Part shown: positions 28,681 to 37,536 of the stretch, one piece after another
Layout: each line of letters opens with the position of its first letter
How positions within the stretch are numbered: position 1 is the first letter of the stretch
Translations under genes and position numbers: made by a program
Assembly (NCBI GenBank): GCA_000471045.1
Contig: KI301992.1
Location: 1,118,568-1,182,567, forward strand
Direction of reading: 5' to 3'
Origin: an actinobacterium LLX17
Lineage (GTDB): Bacteria; Actinomycetota; Actinomycetes; Propionibacteriales; Nocardioidaceae
DNA: 64,000 nucleotides
The notes under the pieces: generated by a model
What the model saw: only the letters and a program-made list of their open reading frames with translations
Told to the model about the DNA's origin: nothing
Databases searched by the model: none

Positions 28681-29970
28681 TCAGGCGTCGAGCGGCTCGA
28701 CCGAGGCGAGCAGTGCATCGCCGACCATGCCGGCTGCGAGCGTGCCGCCGTCCTGCGGATCGATCAGCAGGAAGGCGCCGGTCGCGCGCGAGTGCAGGTA
28801 CTCCTCGGCGGGGATCGGCGCGGCGAGCCGCAGCGACACGTGACCGATGTCGTTGAGCTCGAGGCTCTCGGCGGGCGTCAGACGCGCGGTGTCGAGATCG
28901 AGACGACCGCCGATCGCGACGACCATGGCCTGCACCGTGCGCGTGCCGTGCTTCAGCAACACCTTGGTGCGCGGGGTGAGCCGGTGGTCGGCCAGCCAGG
29001 CGACCGTGCCGTCGATGTCCTGGGTCAGGCCGGGGACGCTGCGCGAGGTGACGACCAGGTCGCCCCGCGAGATGTCGATGTCGTCCGTCAAGCGCAGGGT
29101 GACCGACTGCGGAGCGTGCGCCTCGGCCAGCTCGCCGTCGGCGGTGTCGATCGCCTCGACGGTCGACGTGCGGCCGCTGGGCAGCACCGTGACGGGATCG
29201 CCCGGACGGACCAGACCGGACGCGATCTGACCGGCGTAGCCGCGGTAGTCGCGGAAGCGGTCCTCGGCAGCGGACTGCGGGCGGATGACCAGCTGCACGG
29301 GGAAGCGCAACGGCTCGGACTGCGGCTCGCCGGCGGGGGAGAGCTGCTCGAGGTGCTCCAGCAGACTGGGCCCCTCGTACCAGGGCGTGCGGTCGGACTT
29401 CGTGACGACGTTGTCGCCGGCGAGGGCCGAGACCGGGACGGTGGTGACGTCGGTCAGGCCGAGACGCTGGGCCGCCGCCTGCACCTGCGCCTCGACGCCC
29501 TCGTAGGTGGCCTGGTCGTAGTCGACGAGATCGATCTTGTTGACCACGACCACCACGTGCGGCACTCGCAGCAGCGACGACACCGCGAGGTGGCGGCTCG
29601 TCTGCTCCTGCAGGCCCTTGCGCACGTCGACCAGCAGCACCACGACGTCGGCCGTGCTGGCACCGGTGACGGTGTTGCGGGTGTACTGCACGTGCCCCGG
29701 GCAGTCGGCCAGGATGAAGGCGCGCTCGGCGGTGGCGAAGTAGCGGTAGGCCACATCGATCGTGATGCCCTGCTCCCGCTCGGACCGCAGTCCGTCGGTG
29801 AGCAGGGCGAGATCGGCGGTGGCCATGCCGCGGTCGCGGCTGACGCGCTCGACGGCGTCGAACTGGTCGGCCAGCACCGACTTGGAGTCGAACAGCAGTC
29901 GGCCCACGAGCGTGGACTTGCCGTCGTCGACCGAGCCGGCCGTGGCGAGGCGCAAGAGGGTCGTGCTCAT
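28681..29970 (-). CDS. cysN: Sulfate adenylyltransferase subunit 1 (GTPase)
   Basis: 429 aa, elongation-factor-like GTPase. G1 ATAGSVDDGKST, G3 DCPGHVQYTRN and G4 VNKIDLVDY are intact, followed by beta-barrel domains. It activates CysD to make adenosine 5'-phosphosulfate (APS). At 429 residues it lacks the C-terminal APS kinase (CysC) fusion found in some actinobacteria, consistent with direct APS reduction by the neighbouring CysH. The start overlaps the cysD stop by one base. Confidence 0.94.
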   Translation of the reverse strand: MSTTLLRLATAGSVDDGKSTLVGRLLFDSKSVLADQFDAVERVSRDRGMATADLALLTDGLRSEREQGITIDVAYRYFATAERAFILADCPGHVQYTRNTVTGASTADVVVLLVDVRKGLQEQTSRHLAVSSLLRVPHVVVVVNKIDLVDYDQATYEGVEAQVQAAAQRLGLTDVTTVPVSALAGDNVVTKSDRTPWYEGPSLLEHLEQLSPAGEPQSEPLRFPVQLVIRPQSAAEDRFRDYRGYAGQIASGLVRPGDPVTVLPSGRTSTVEAIDTADGELAEAHAPQSVTLRLTDDIDISRGDLVVTSRSVPGLTQDIDGTVAWLADHRLTPRTKVLLKHGTRTVQAMVVAIGGRLDLDTARLTPAESLELNDIGHVSLRLAAPIPAEEYLHSRATGAFLLIDPQDGGTLAAGMVGDALLASVEPLDA

Positions 29971-30881
29971 CAGAAGTAGCCTTCCTTCTTGCGGTCCTCC
30001 ATGGCGGCCTCCGACATGCGGTCGTCGGCGCGCGTGGCGCCGCGCTCGGTGACGCGGGTGGCGGCGACCTCGGCGATGACGTCCTCGACCGTGACGGCCG
30101 GGCTGTCGACGGCGCCGGTGCAGGACATGTCGCCCACCGTGCGGTAGCGGACGGTGCGGGTCTGCACGACCTCGTGCTCCTTGGGCTGGGCGAACTCGCC
30201 GACGGCCAGCAGCATGCCGTCGCGCTCGAAGACCTCGCGGTCGTGCGCGTAGTACAGCGGCGGCAGCTCGATCTTCTCCTGGCCGATGTACTGCCAGACG
30301 TCGAGCTCGGTCCAGTTGCTCAGCGGGAAGACCCGGACGTGCTCACCCGGCCGGTGCCGACCGTTGTAGAGGTTCCACAGCTCGGGGCGCTGGTTGCGGG
30401 GGTCCCACTGGCCGAACTCGTCACGGAGGCTGAAGACGCGCTCCTTGGCGCGGGCCTTCTCCTCGTCGCGGCGGCCTCCGCCGAAGACGGCGTCGAACTT
30501 GTGTGCCTCGATCGCGTCGAGCAGAGGCTGGGTCTGTAACGGGTTGCGGGTGCCGTCGGCACGCTCGCGCAGGCGTCCGTCGTCGATGTAGTCCTGGACG
30601 CTGGCCACCTCGAGGCGCAGTCCGAGACGCTCGACCGTCGCGTCGCGGTACGCCAGCACCTCGGGGAAGTTGTGCCCGGTGTCGACGTGCAGCACGGGGA
30701 AGGGGACCGGTGCCGGCCAGAACGCCTTGACGGCCAGGTGCAGCATGACGACCGAGTCCTTGCCACCGGAGAACAGCAGCACGGGCCGCTCGAACTCGGC
30801 GATGACCTCACGGATGATGTGGATCGACTCGGACTCCAGCCACTGCAGGTGGGTGAGTCGTCGGGTGTCGTGGGTGCTCAT
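29970..30881 (-). CDS. cysD: Sulfate adenylyltransferase subunit 2
   Basis: 303 aa. The PP-loop is LLFSGGKDSVVMLHL, followed by FPVLHVDTGHNFPEVLAYRD, AVFGGGRRDEEKARAKER, FPLSNWTELDVWQYI and the C-terminal RKKEGYF, all standard for CysD. With CysN it makes APS from ATP and sulfate. ATG 30881 has GAGGA before it. A frame open to 31754 runs through cysH antisense-free sequence in another reading frame and is not coding. Confidence 0.96.
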   Translation of the reverse strand: MSTHDTRRLTHLQWLESESIHIIREVIAEFERPVLLFSGGKDSVVMLHLAVKAFWPAPVPFPVLHVDTGHNFPEVLAYRDATVERLGLRLEVASVQDYIDDGRLRERADGTRNPLQTQPLLDAIEAHKFDAVFGGGRRDEEKARAKERVFSLRDEFGQWDPRNQRPELWNLYNGRHRPGEHVRVFPLSNWTELDVWQYIGQEKIELPPLYYAHDREVFERDGMLLAVGEFAQPKEHEVVQTRTVRYRTVGDMSCTGAVDSPAVTVEDVIAEVAATRVTERGATRADDRMSEAAMEDRKKEGYF

Positions 30882-30894
30882 GGGTCCTCGGGTC

Positions 30895-31692
30895 TCAGGC
30901 ATGCAGGCCGCACTCGGTCTTCTCGAAGCCGGCCCATCGGCCGGCCCGCGGGTCCTCGCCGGGTGCCACGCGACGGGTGCAGGTGGAGCACCCGATCGAC
31001 GGGTAGCCGTCGTTGACCAAGGGGTTGACGATGATCTGGTTCTTCTCGGCGTAGTTGAGGACCTCGTCGAACGTCCAGGTGGCCAGGGGATTGATCTTGA
31101 CCAGGCCGTTCTTGACGTCCCAGGTGACGAAGGGCGTGTTGGCCCGGGTGGGGCCCTCGTCGCGGCGGACGCCGGTGATCCAGGCCTCGTAGCCCTGCAG
31201 CGTGTCGTGCAGCGGGATGACCTTGCGCATCTCGCAACACCTGGCGGGGTCGCGCTCGTAGAGCTTCTCGCCGTGCTCGGCGTCCTGCTCGGGGACGCTG
31301 AGGCGCGGGCGCACGTCGACGATCGTGAGCCGCATCGAGGACTCGACGGCGTCACGGGTGCCGATCGTCTCGGCGAAGTGGTAGCCGGTGTCGAGGAACA
31401 GCGTGTCGACCCACGGCACGTGCTCGGCGACGACCGCCGGCAGCACGGCGTCGGCCATCGAGCAGGCGACGGCGGTGCGGTGCCCGAACGTGGTGGCGAC
31501 CCATGCCAGCACGTCATCGGTCGTGGTGGCCGGGTCGGCGAACTCTTGCTCGGCGGCGTCGGCCAAGGTGCGCAGCTCGTCGTTCGTGCGGCGGGGGGCG
31601 AGGCGGTGCTCGCGCTCGGCGAGGTGCTCGGCACGCTCCGCGTCGTGGCGGAGCTGGCGCTCGCGACGTTCGGCCAGGGTGACTTCAGCCAT
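30895..31692 (-). CDS. cysH: Adenylyl-sulfate (APS) reductase, CysH family
   Basis: 265 aa. The PAPS/APS reductase fold carries FLDTGYHFAETIGTRD, TWDVKNGLVKINPLATWT and the final Glu-Cys-Gly-Leu active-site motif (TECGLHA). The cysteine pairs RCCEM and GCSTC are the 4Fe-4S ligands that mark assimilatory APS reductases rather than PAPS reductases. It yields sulfite; no sulfite reductase gene is in this window. GGAAGGAG precedes the ATG. First gene of cysH-cysD-cysN-cysG. Confidence 0.93.
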   Translation of the reverse strand: MAEVTLAERRERQLRHDAERAEHLAEREHRLAPRRTNDELRTLADAAEQEFADPATTTDDVLAWVATTFGHRTAVACSMADAVLPAVVAEHVPWVDTLFLDTGYHFAETIGTRDAVESSMRLTIVDVRPRLSVPEQDAEHGEKLYERDPARCCEMRKVIPLHDTLQGYEAWITGVRRDEGPTRANTPFVTWDVKNGLVKINPLATWTFDEVLNYAEKNQIIVNPLVNDGYPSIGCSTCTRRVAPGEDPRAGRWAGFEKTECGLHA

Positions 31693-31724
31693 GACGCACT
31701 CCTTCCGACGGGATCAGCCGTCCC

Positions 31725-31748
31725 AGCGTAGAACCGGGCCTCGGCCCG
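31725..31748 (-). promoter_or_regulatory. Probable cysH promoter with palindrome
   Basis: On the minus strand TACGCT (31725-31730) is a -10 candidate 33 bases before the cysH ATG. Immediately upstream is a palindromic block, CGGGCC and GGCCCG separated by two bases (31735-31748), which would lie in the -10/-35 spacer. That is a plausible repressor site, but no regulator can be named. Confidence 0.35.
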
Positions 31749-31844
31749 ACCCATTCCCTCGAGCGGACGTCCACATCCCGGAACGCGATCACGTGAGCCA
31801 GGTCACAAGATTCGCTCGAGCGTGCGGCGAGGCATACTGGCGCG

Positions 31845-32468
31845 ATGGTGCGCTTCATCGACATCCACCCGGAGAACCCGCAGCAGCGCAACGTCGACCA
31901 GGCGGTCGCGATCTTGCGCGACGGGGGGCTGATCGCCTACCCGACCGACTCGGGCTACGCCCTCGGGGCGCAGATCGGCAGCGTCGATGCGCTCGATCGC
32001 ATCCGTGCCATCCGTCAGCTCGACGACAAGCATCACTTCACCCTGGTGTGCCACGACTTCGCGCAGCTGGGGCAGTTCGTGCACGTCGACAACGCCGTGT
32101 TCCGGGCCGTCAAGGCGGCGACCCCCGGGCCGTACACCTTCATCCTGCCGGCCACCCGCGACGTGCCGAAGCGCCTGTTGCAGGCCAAGAAGCGCACCGT
32201 GGGCGTGCGCATCACGCCGCACCGGGTGGCCCAGGCCATCGTCACGACGCTGGGGGAGCCGGTGCTCTCGACGACGCTGATCCTGCCGGGGGAGTCCGAG
32301 GCCATGACGATGGCGTGGGAGATCTCCGAGGCACTCGACGGCCGGGTCGACGCGGTGGTCGACTCCGGTGACGAGGTTGCCGCGGAGCCGACGACGGTGG
32401 TCGACCTCTCCGAGGGCTACGCCGAGGTGATCCGCGTCGGCGCGGGGGACCCAGCCCCGTTCGAGTAG
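31845..32468 (+). CDS. YciO/YrdC/Sua5-family protein (threonylcarbamoyl-AMP synthase-like)
   Basis: 207 aa. N-terminal ILRDGGLIAYPTDSGYALGAQIG, LDDKHHFTLVCHDFAQL and TPGPYTFILPATRDVPKRLL match the YciO subgroup rather than the tRNA-modifying YrdC/TsaC. Function is uncertain; RNA binding is possible by fold. CATACT lies six bases before ATG 31845, a leaderless arrangement. Upstream, CGCTCGAGCG (31813-31822) is a perfect palindrome where a -35 region would be. Convergent with the next gene. Confidence 0.82.
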   Translation: MVRFIDIHPENPQQRNVDQAVAILRDGGLIAYPTDSGYALGAQIGSVDALDRIRAIRQLDDKHHFTLVCHDFAQLGQFVHVDNAVFRAVKAATPGPYTFILPATRDVPKRLLQAKKRTVGVRITPHRVAQAIVTTLGEPVLSTTLILPGESEAMTMAWEISEALDGRVDAVVDSGDEVAAEPTTVVDLSEGYAEVIRVGAGDPAPFE

Positions 32469-32475
32469 GGGTGCG

Positions 32476-33300
32476 TCAGGCGTCGATGCCGTAGATGCCG
32501 GCGCGATGCAGCACCTGGCGTGCATGGGCCAACCGTGGGCCGACGGCGCCGGCGTAACCCTCCGGCGGGGCATCGAGGAGGTCGCGGGCGGCGACCACGT
32601 CGGACGACGACGGTGCGCACACCTCGTTGACCACCGCGGTCTGCGTGGCCGTGAGGCAGATGCGTCCGGTCATGCCGAGCGTGACGGCGTGCTGGGTGTC
32701 GGCGCGGGTCTGCTCGGCGTCGTCGCTGACGGTGGGACCGTCGATCGGACCGGGCAGGTCGTGGGCGCGGCTGGCGATGACGAGCTGCGAGCGGGCGTAC
32801 AGCAGTGCGGTGCGGTCGGGGCCCACGCCGAGGTCGCGCCGGAAGTCGCCGGTGCCGAAGGCGATGCGGCTCGGACCCGAGGCGGCGATCTCGGGCAGGT
32901 TCAGGATGGACAGTGCCGTCTCGACCATCGCCACGACGGGGCGGCGGCCGGCGTCGAGCGTGGCCCGAACCTGGTCGCCGTGCTCGGTCATGGCCAGCAC
33001 GACGCCGTCGATGCGGTCATCGGCCGCGACGAGCGCCAGGTCATCGGTCCAGTGCTCGGTGTCGGTGCCGTTGACTCGCACCCAGGTGCGGTGGCCGGTG
33101 TCGAGGTGGGCCACGAGCGCATCGCGGGCGGCAGCCTTGCGGTCCTCGGGTGTTCCGGCCTCGAGGTCGACCACCACGATGTCGCTGGCAGCGAGCTCGA
33201 GGGCGTCGGTGTGCACCAGTTGCTCGGCCGCGACGAGGCGCCACGAACGGGCCATCGGGGCCGGGACGGTGGGCGAGGGGCCAACCTGCAGAGCAGTCAC
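32476..33300 (-). CDS. CitE-like HpcH/HpaI aldolase family protein
   Basis: 274 aa. The TIM-barrel features of citrate lyase beta/malyl-CoA lyase relatives are present: VVVDLEAGTPEDRKAAARDA, WVRVNGTDT, ETALSILNLPEIA, IAFGTGDFRRDLG (metal Asp) and GRICLTATQTAVVNEV. It lacks citrate lyase alpha or gamma partners, so a stand-alone role such as acyl-CoA lyase or thioesterase is more likely than citrate cleavage. GTG 33300 follows TAGATT by seven bases, a leaderless start. Confidence 0.8.
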   Translation of the reverse strand: MTALQVGPSPTVPAPMARSWRLVAAEQLVHTDALELAASDIVVVDLEAGTPEDRKAAARDALVAHLDTGHRTWVRVNGTDTEHWTDDLALVAADDRIDGVVLAMTEHGDQVRATLDAGRRPVVAMVETALSILNLPEIAASGPSRIAFGTGDFRRDLGVGPDRTALLYARSQLVIASRAHDLPGPIDGPTVSDDAEQTRADTQHAVTLGMTGRICLTATQTAVVNEVCAPSSSDVVAARDLLDAPPEGYAGAVGPRLAHARQVLHRAGIYGIDA

Positions 33301-33363
33301 ACCGTCCAATCTACGGACCGCCGGAAGGTACGCCCAAGTAGTGGACCGGGGGAGTGACGCCCG

Positions 33364-33948
33364 TCACCGACCCGAACGGCCCCACCAACGACGGCGGGCG
33401 CGCACCGGTGGGTCCGCAGGTCCGATCGGCTCGACCCGGCGCGGACGGCGGCGCTCTCGCCAGGCGGCCACCTCGGCCTCGACGTCACGCAGCGGCGTGA
33501 CGACCGGGGGACCTCCGGTCAGCTGGCGCCGCGCGGCGACGACCCGGTGATTGAAGCCCTCGAGCAGCTCACGCACCGTCTCCTCGCGACCGTGTCGGTC
33601 GAGCTCGGCATCCAGCCCGGCGTCGTCCTTGCGCAGCTGCAGCGCCTCGGGCAGCACGCCAGTGATCTGCTCGCGCTCGATGAGTCCTTTGAGCCACCAG
33701 TCGGGGTCGTGCGTGGTACGCAGGTTCGGCAACGGCTTGCCGGCGTAGGGCAGGTCGTCGAACTCGCCGCGGGCGATCGCCGCGCGAATCTGCTGCTCCA
33801 CCCACAGTGCTGTGTCCTCAGGGCGGCGCCCGCGTGCCGACGCGTCCTGGGGGCTCGCTTCGTCCTCCCCGTCGCCGGCGTCCTGCGGGTCGTCGGGGAG
33901 CTCTTGGTGGGCCCGGTAGTGGGCAGCGCGGCGCTCGTGGTCGGTCAT
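33364..33948 (-). CDS. DUF1992 (DnaJ homologue subfamily C28-type) protein
   Basis: 194 aa. The conserved DUF1992 core is WVEQQIRAAIARGEFDDLPYAGKPLP (about 49-74), followed by DPDWWLKGLIEREQITGVLP. There is no J domain. The C-terminus is basic (RRRPRRVEP, RARRRWWGRSGR), perhaps for nucleic-acid or membrane contact. Function unknown. TAGAAT 12 bases before the ATG also contains the stop codon of the upstream DUF808 gene. Confidence 0.82.
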   Translation of the reverse strand: MTDHERRAAHYRAHQELPDDPQDAGDGEDEASPQDASARGRRPEDTALWVEQQIRAAIARGEFDDLPYAGKPLPNLRTTHDPDWWLKGLIEREQITGVLPEALQLRKDDAGLDAELDRHGREETVRELLEGFNHRVVAARRQLTGGPPVVTPLRDVEAEVAAWRERRRPRRVEPIGPADPPVRARRRWWGRSGR

Positions 33949-33963
33949 GCGGTGCCAACGATT

Positions 33964-34902
33964 CTAGGAGGCGCGCCGAACCTTCGCCACGAGGTGAAAC
34001 ACGGCCACCACGACGGCGCCGACCACGATGCCGATGAGAGCCGAGGCCGCGGTGTTCGTCAACCAGGCCAGGACGGCACCCGCACCCGCGGTGGCGTCCT
34101 TCACGGCCTCCTCGGCGTGGTGCACCACGTCGTACAGGCCGTGCCAGCCCAGCTCATCGGTGCCGACGAGCAGGATGTGGCCACCGACCCAGAGCATCGC
34201 GACGATGCCCACGGTGGAGAGGGTCGCCAGCACCATCGGCATGCCCTTGACCAGTCCGCGGCCCACCTTCTGGGCGACGGCGGAGGAGCGTTGCGCCAGC
34301 GACAGACCGATGTCGTCCATCTTCACGATCAAGCCGACGACGCCGTAGACGAGCGCGGTGATGCCGACGGCGACCACCGCCAGGATCACCGCGCGTGACA
34401 CGAAGGCCTCGCCTGCGATCTCGTTGAGGGCGATGACCATGATCTCGGCCGACAGGATGAAGTCGGTGCGGACCGCGCCGGCCACGACCGTCTTCTCGTG
34501 CTCCGGACCGGCCGCGCTGGCCGGCACCTCGGTCGCGTGCTCGTGGGGGCTGATCTTCTCCCAGATCTTCTCCGCGCCCTCGAAGCACAGGTACGTGCCC
34601 CCGAGCATGAGGATCGGGGTGAGCGCCCACTCGGCGAACTGGCTGAGCAGCAGGGCGGCCGGCAGGATCACCAACAGCTTGTTGCGCAGCGACCCCTTGG
34701 CGATGCGCCAGATGATGGAGAGCTCGCGCTGGGGCTGCAGACCCTGCACGTAGCGCGGCGTGACGGCCGCATCGTCGACCACCACACCGGCGGCCTTGGC
34801 GCTGGCGCGTCCCGCGGCGGCACCGACGTCGTCGATCGAGGCGGCGGCGAGCCGGGTCAGGGCGGCGACGTCGTCGAGGAGGGCGACGAGTCCGCCGCTC
34901 AT
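33964..34902 (-). CDS. DUF808 (YedI-like) inner-membrane protein
   Basis: 312 aa. Begins SGGLVALLDDVAALTRLAAASIDDVGAAAGRASAKAAGVVVDD, the signature opening of the DUF808 family, and continues through several membrane helices (LLVILPAALLLSQFAEWALTPILMLGG among them). Its role is unknown in any organism I know. It reads toward the DUF1992 gene with a 15-base gap, so the two may be cotranscribed. Confidence 0.87.
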   Translation of the reverse strand: MSGGLVALLDDVAALTRLAAASIDDVGAAAGRASAKAAGVVVDDAAVTPRYVQGLQPQRELSIIWRIAKGSLRNKLLVILPAALLLSQFAEWALTPILMLGGTYLCFEGAEKIWEKISPHEHATEVPASAAGPEHEKTVVAGAVRTDFILSAEIMVIALNEIAGEAFVSRAVILAVVAVGITALVYGVVGLIVKMDDIGLSLAQRSSAVAQKVGRGLVKGMPMVLATLSTVGIVAMLWVGGHILLVGTDELGWHGLYDVVHHAEEAVKDATAGAGAVLAWLTNTAASALIGIVVGAVVVAVFHLVAKVRRAS

Positions 34903-35006
34903 CGGACGCTCCGGGAGGCGCGGGTCGTGGTCACGGGATCAGGGTAGGGGAGGGGGTCACGGACGTCGCGGGGAACATGACGGTGTCCGAGCCGCTCTGA
35001 GTCCGC

Positions 35007-36053
35007 ATGACGTCCACTACGCCGCGTCGGCCCGGCCTGCTGGTGGGTCTGGTGATCCTGCTGCTCAGTGCCTGCTCGGCAGGCACCCCCGAGCAGCACG
35101 ACGGGGGAGGACCGCCCCCTCCTGACACGCCCCGAGAGGTCGCCGCCCTGATCGAGAGGCTCCCTGGGGTGGTGGAGGCCGAGGCCGAGCGCACCCAGGA
35201 GGACACCGAGTACTGGGTGCTCGGCGTCGACGTGGTGGTGGAGGACGGCATCACCGCCGAGGATCTCGGCACTGTCGTGCGGGCCCTCGATGCGGCGGCG
35301 GCCCGCGTCGAGGCCGACGACCACGGCGCCAGCGTCCAGCTGGCGCGGCATGCCGCCGGCGACGAGGACCCTGAGGGCGGAGAACGCGGACCCACGCTGT
35401 TCACGAGTCCCGGAGTGCCGCATCCCCGATTGCGTGCCGAGGCGTTCCTGGCGGCCCTGGAGCGCTACCCAGAGGCGAGCGTCATGGTCGACGGCACCGG
35501 TCTGCAGATCAACGAGATCGACCCCCTGGGCATGCGGGTCTCGGAGATTCTCGCCGAGATTGATCAACACCCGGCGCTGGGGGAGATGAGCAACACCGCG
35601 CTCTCGGTGAAGAGCTCGGTCGAGGGTGTGCCCTATGCGCGGGTGTGGGTCGACGGTCCTGTCACCGAGACGGCCGGACGTCACTGGCAGTCCGTGATCG
35701 ACGCCGTCGTGACCGTCCCGCCCCAGGCTGCGCCGGTCTACACCTACGTGCTGGTCCGCGGCGATGCGCTCGATCGTGTGGAGGTCACCCTGGGAGGGGA
35801 CCTGCCCGTCGGCGTCGTCCCGGACTTCGCCACCTGGCGCTCGGTCCTCATGCCGGTGATCCAGTCGGTACTGACGCTGGTGGCTGCGTCGCCGCACCAG
35901 GACGGGTCGGCGGTCGACTTCAGCACGGAGGCCGGGGACTTCGCGAGCGTGTTGATCGAGGACGGAGCCACCGCTAGCGACTACGCCGACCCGACGTGGA
36001 GCCAGTGGGCCGCCGACCTCTTCAACGCGCAACCGGCACCCAGCGACGGTTGA
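35007..36053 (+). CDS. Hypothetical lipoprotein
   Basis: 348 aa. A lipoprotein signal (LLVGLVILLLSAC, Cys23 at the lipobox) is followed by a Pro/Gly-rich linker and two repeats of an alpha/beta unit of about 100 residues (REVAALIERLPGVVEAEAE, then RAEAFLAALERYPEASVMVDG and LMPVIQSVLTLVAAS). The layout suggests BON- or asp23-like small domains, but I cannot assign a family. It would be anchored outside the membrane. It is followed eight bases later by a phosphoesterase gene. Confidence 0.65.
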   Translation: MTSTTPRRPGLLVGLVILLLSACSAGTPEQHDGGGPPPPDTPREVAALIERLPGVVEAEAERTQEDTEYWVLGVDVVVEDGITAEDLGTVVRALDAAAARVEADDHGASVQLARHAAGDEDPEGGERGPTLFTSPGVPHPRLRAEAFLAALERYPEASVMVDGTGLQINEIDPLGMRVSEILAEIDQHPALGEMSNTALSVKSSVEGVPYARVWVDGPVTETAGRHWQSVIDAVVTVPPQAAPVYTYVLVRGDALDRVEVTLGGDLPVGVVPDFATWRSVLMPVIQSVLTLVAASPHQDGSAVDFSTEAGDFASVLIEDGATASDYADPTWSQWAADLFNAQPAPSDG

Positions 36054-36061
36054 CTGGGTGC

Positions 36062-36574
36062 ATGACGACCCGGTTGCTGATCCTGGCCGACACTCACCTG
36101 CCGAAGCGCGCGAAGGTGCTGCCCGAGGAGGTGTGGTCGGCGGTCGATGAGGCAGACCTGGTGGTGCACGCGGGGGACTGGGTCGACGTCGCGACCCTGG
36201 ACGAGCTGGAGGAGCGCTCGAGCCGACTGCTCGCGGTCTATGGCAACAACGACCACGGCGAGCTGCGCGAACGACTGCCGGAGGTGGCACGAGCGGAGGT
36301 CGAGGGTGTGCGGATCGGCGTGGTGCACGAGACCGGCGACTCCAAGCGTCGTGAAGCACGCTGCAGCGAGCAGTACCCGGACCTCGACGTGCTGGTGTTC
36401 GGGCACAGCCACATCCCGTGGGACACCACAACGGCGACCGGTCTGCGCCTGATCAACCCGGGCTCGCCCACGGATCGGCGCCGCCAGCCGAACTGCACGT
36501 ACATGACGGCGGTCGCGGAGGCAGGGGAGATCCACGACCTTCAGCTGCACCGGTTGCCCCCACGGATTCGCTAG
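36062..36574 (+). CDS. YfcE/MJ0936-family metallophosphoesterase
   Basis: 170 aa. Metal-binding blocks are ILADTHLP, VVHAGDW, YGNNDHGEL and GHSHIPW, plus NPGSPTDRR, all in the order of the YfcE family. It should be a cytoplasmic phosphodiesterase with a dinuclear metal centre; the substrate is unknown. Start ATG 36062 gives the family's usual N-terminus (TTRLLILADTH). It probably shares a transcript with the lipoprotein gene. Confidence 0.87.
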   Translation: MTTRLLILADTHLPKRAKVLPEEVWSAVDEADLVVHAGDWVDVATLDELEERSSRLLAVYGNNDHGELRERLPEVARAEVEGVRIGVVHETGDSKRREARCSEQYPDLDVLVFGHSHIPWDTTTATGLRLINPGSPTDRRRQPNCTYMTAVAEAGEIHDLQLHRLPPRIR

Positions 36575-36583
36575 GCGCCCAGG

Positions 36584-37204
36584 TCAGGGGAGTCGGGAGC
36601 CGAGCAGCGGAAGTCCCGGGCCCGTGAGGTCGTGCATTGCGTGCCGCCGACCCGCCATGGCCATCAGCACGGCCTCGCCGGGACCGCGCACCTCCGGCCC
36701 GTCGCCGACACCCCAGTCCAGGTCCGTGGCGGTCATGCGGAGCCCACGGACCGTCCAGAACCCGCGGATCGTCGGCGCCTTGTGGGCGAAGTCCAAGGCC
36801 AGTCGCAGTCGGTCGCGGGGGATCGACCGCGGGAGGCCGAGCGGTCGGCGGATGTCCTGCTGGTGGATGAGCCCGTCGGTCACGGCGATCGCACCACCGA
36901 ACCCGGCGGTGAGCCCCTGCGGACGAGCATGCCGACGAATCAGCTCGACGACGTCGGCCGGCGACAGGTGGTCGTACGCACGGATGCGCTGCTCGTTGAC
37001 GCGATCGACTGACAACGCGCCGCGGACGAGGGACTCGGCGAGCGCCTGCGGCGGCAGCTGGTCATAGCTGACGACGTGCACGGCGACGTCGCGCACCGAC
37101 CATCGGGCGCACAACGACGGCGCCGACCACTGGGCCGGGCTCAACGAAGCCAGCAGGTCCGCGAGCTCGCGGCGTTCAGCAATCGCCAGCACGGCATGCT
37201 TCAT
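36584..37204 (-). CDS. Maleylpyruvate isomerase / mycothiol-dependent DinB-like protein
   Basis: 206 aa. The four-helix MDMPI_N pattern is visible: ERRELADLLASLSPAQWSAPSLCARWSVRDVAVHVVSYD with the His of the metal site, and HQQDIRRPLG with a second His. In mycothiol-making actinobacteria these proteins use mycothiol as cofactor or protect against thiol stress; substrate is not predictable. The presence of such a gene supports an actinobacterial host. Confidence 0.78.
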   Translation of the reverse strand: MKHAVLAIAERRELADLLASLSPAQWSAPSLCARWSVRDVAVHVVSYDQLPPQALAESLVRGALSVDRVNEQRIRAYDHLSPADVVELIRRHARPQGLTAGFGGAIAVTDGLIHQQDIRRPLGLPRSIPRDRLRLALDFAHKAPTIRGFWTVRGLRMTATDLDWGVGDGPEVRGPGEAVLMAMAGRRHAMHDLTGPGLPLLGSRLP

Positions 37205-37260
37205 GACCTCATCGTCACACGGACGATCGGGGGACCGCTCCGCCCTCTAGAGGTGGCTCA

Positions 37261-37285
37261 TCAGACTGGTCGGCGACTAGTCTGA
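37261..37285 (+). promoter_or_regulatory. Promoter and probable operator of the Phd-PIN toxin-antitoxin operon
   Basis: TCAGACT (37261-37267) and AGTCTGA (37279-37285) are exact inverted repeats 11 bases apart. The right arm overlaps the -10 hexamer TAGTCT (37278-37283), which is seven bases before the antitoxin ATG, so the transcript would be leaderless. This is the position where a Phd-type antitoxin would bind for autorepression. Confidence 0.5.
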
Positions 37286-37290
37286 ACTGC

Positions 37291-37536
37291 ATGACCGTGA
37301 CCGTCGGTGCCTACGAGGCCAAGACTCATCTGTCCAAGCTGCTCGCCGCCGTGGAGCGGGGGGAGACCATCGTCATCACCCGCCACGGCAAGGAGATTGC
37401 CCACCTGACGCCGCCTCCTCGGCACGTCCGGAGCGTGAACGAGGCGCTGGAGGAGCTCCGTGAGCTGCGGAAGGGGATCACGTTGGGACCGGACGTCACG
37501 ATCAGGGAGCTGATCGATGAGGGGCGTCGCTGGTGA
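37291..37536 (+). CDS. Type II antitoxin, Phd/YefM (VapB-like) family
   Basis: 81 aa. MTVTVGAYEAKTHLSKLLAAVERGETIVITRHGKEIAHLTP is the classic Phd/YefM DNA-binding N-terminus; the C-terminal half (RELRKGITLGPDVTIRELIDEGRRW) would wrap the toxin. It overlaps the PIN toxin start by four bases (GTGA), the usual antitoxin-first arrangement. Probably autoregulates through the inverted repeat just upstream. Confidence 0.9.
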   Translation: MTVTVGAYEAKTHLSKLLAAVERGETIVITRHGKEIAHLTPPPRHVRSVNEALEELRELRKGITLGPDVTIRELIDEGRRW

